DNA of 6,122 nt from Candidatus Aminicenantota bacterium (lineage in GTDB: Bacteria > Acidobacteriota > Aminicenantia > UBA2199): NCBI GenBank assembly GCA_030612495.1, contig JAUWNT010000123.1, forward strand, positions 1 through 6,122, in the 5' to 3' direction. Numbering within the stretch: position 1 is the first letter of the stretch; every line of letters begins with the position of its first letter. This document shows positions 5,863 to 6,122 of the stretch, piece after piece. A program made the translations under genes and the position numbers. The notes beneath the pieces are model-generated. The model ran no database searches and was not told the origin of the DNA. It worked only from the letters and a program-made list of their open reading frames with translations.

Positions 5863-6122
5863 ATGAAGATGAAACGAACCATTTTTTTTAAGACCTTTTG
5901 GGGATATCTGCTTATAATAGTGCTTGTTACACTTTTTATTGTTTTATTCTCTCTTAGAGTAATTGAGAAATGGCATATTGAGCGTATGTCTGATGCTCTT
6001 TTTCGTATTGCAATGGCAATGAGATCAAGTATTCAAAATGTAATTGAGGAAGAACCTTCGAACCTGGATGGTTTTGTGAAAAATCTTGGAAAGAGCATTA
6101 ATGTCAGAATTACTGTTATTAA
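5863..6122 (+). CDS. phoR: Sensor histidine kinase PhoR, N-terminal part (truncated by window edge)
   Basis: An open frame starts 4 nt after the phoB stop and runs to the window end: 86 complete codons with no stop. Residues 1-11 are basic, a membrane helix follows at about 12-31, then a polar segment beginning LRVIEKWHIERMSDAL and ending SINVRITVI. That looks like the extracytoplasmic or PAS-like sensing region of PhoR-type kinases. The catalytic DHp and ATPase domains lie beyond the window, so kinase identity is inferred from position after phoB and from the N-terminal layout. The start could be ATG 5863 or ATG 5869, two codons later; neither has a strong RBS, and GGAA at 5849-5852 is the best candidate. 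A third ATG at 5855 overlaps the phoB stop but hits a stop within four codons. Confidence 0.82.
   Translation, partial: MKMKRTIFFKTFWGYLLIIVLVTLFIVLFSLRVIEKWHIERMSDALFRIAMAMRSSIQNVIEEEPSNLDGFVKNLGKSINVRITVI

Overview
The window holds one co-directional phosphate operon on the + strand: pstS, pstC, pstA, pstB, phoU, phoB and the first 86 codons of phoR, which runs off the right edge. Order and content match the Pst high-affinity phosphate transporter, its negative modulator PhoU and the PhoB/PhoR two-component system, in the pstSCAB-phoU-phoBR arrangement. The DNA is AT-rich. PstS has a plain Sec signal peptide with no lipobox cysteine, which points to a Gram-negative cell with a periplasm. 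The short PstS class, the long PstA with a large first extracytoplasmic loop, and a GACCTGACCCC-type repeat word upstream would fit a low-GC deltaproteobacterial or Desulfobacterota-like lineage or a relative. That placement is inference.

Positions 1-210 are non-coding. They hold a repeat-like word (75-87), a perfect 12-bp tandem duplication (86-109), a TTAACA array in 11-bp register that looks like a PhoB/PhoP operator (110-148), candidate promoter hexamers (156-186), an 8-bp-arm hairpin (174-192) and a strong Shine-Dalgarno site in front of pstS.

Positions 211-5065 encode the uptake machine. PstS binds phosphate in the periplasm, PstC and PstA form the membrane channel, PstB hydrolyses ATP, and PhoU links transporter state to signalling. 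Positions 5136-6122 encode the response regulator PhoB and the start of the sensor kinase PhoR. The expected loop is that low phosphate lets PhoR phosphorylate PhoB, PhoB-P binds the operator before pstS, and the whole operon rises, including phoB and phoR themselves.

This is a recognisable system, not a new one. The most unusual feature is a terminator-shaped hairpin with a T-tract at 1088-1124. It lies inside the first 25 codons of pstC, whose GTG start is the only usable one and has no good ribosome binding site. It could set the high PstS to low PstCAB ratio by attenuation. The second oddity is an insert of about 150 residues in PstA.
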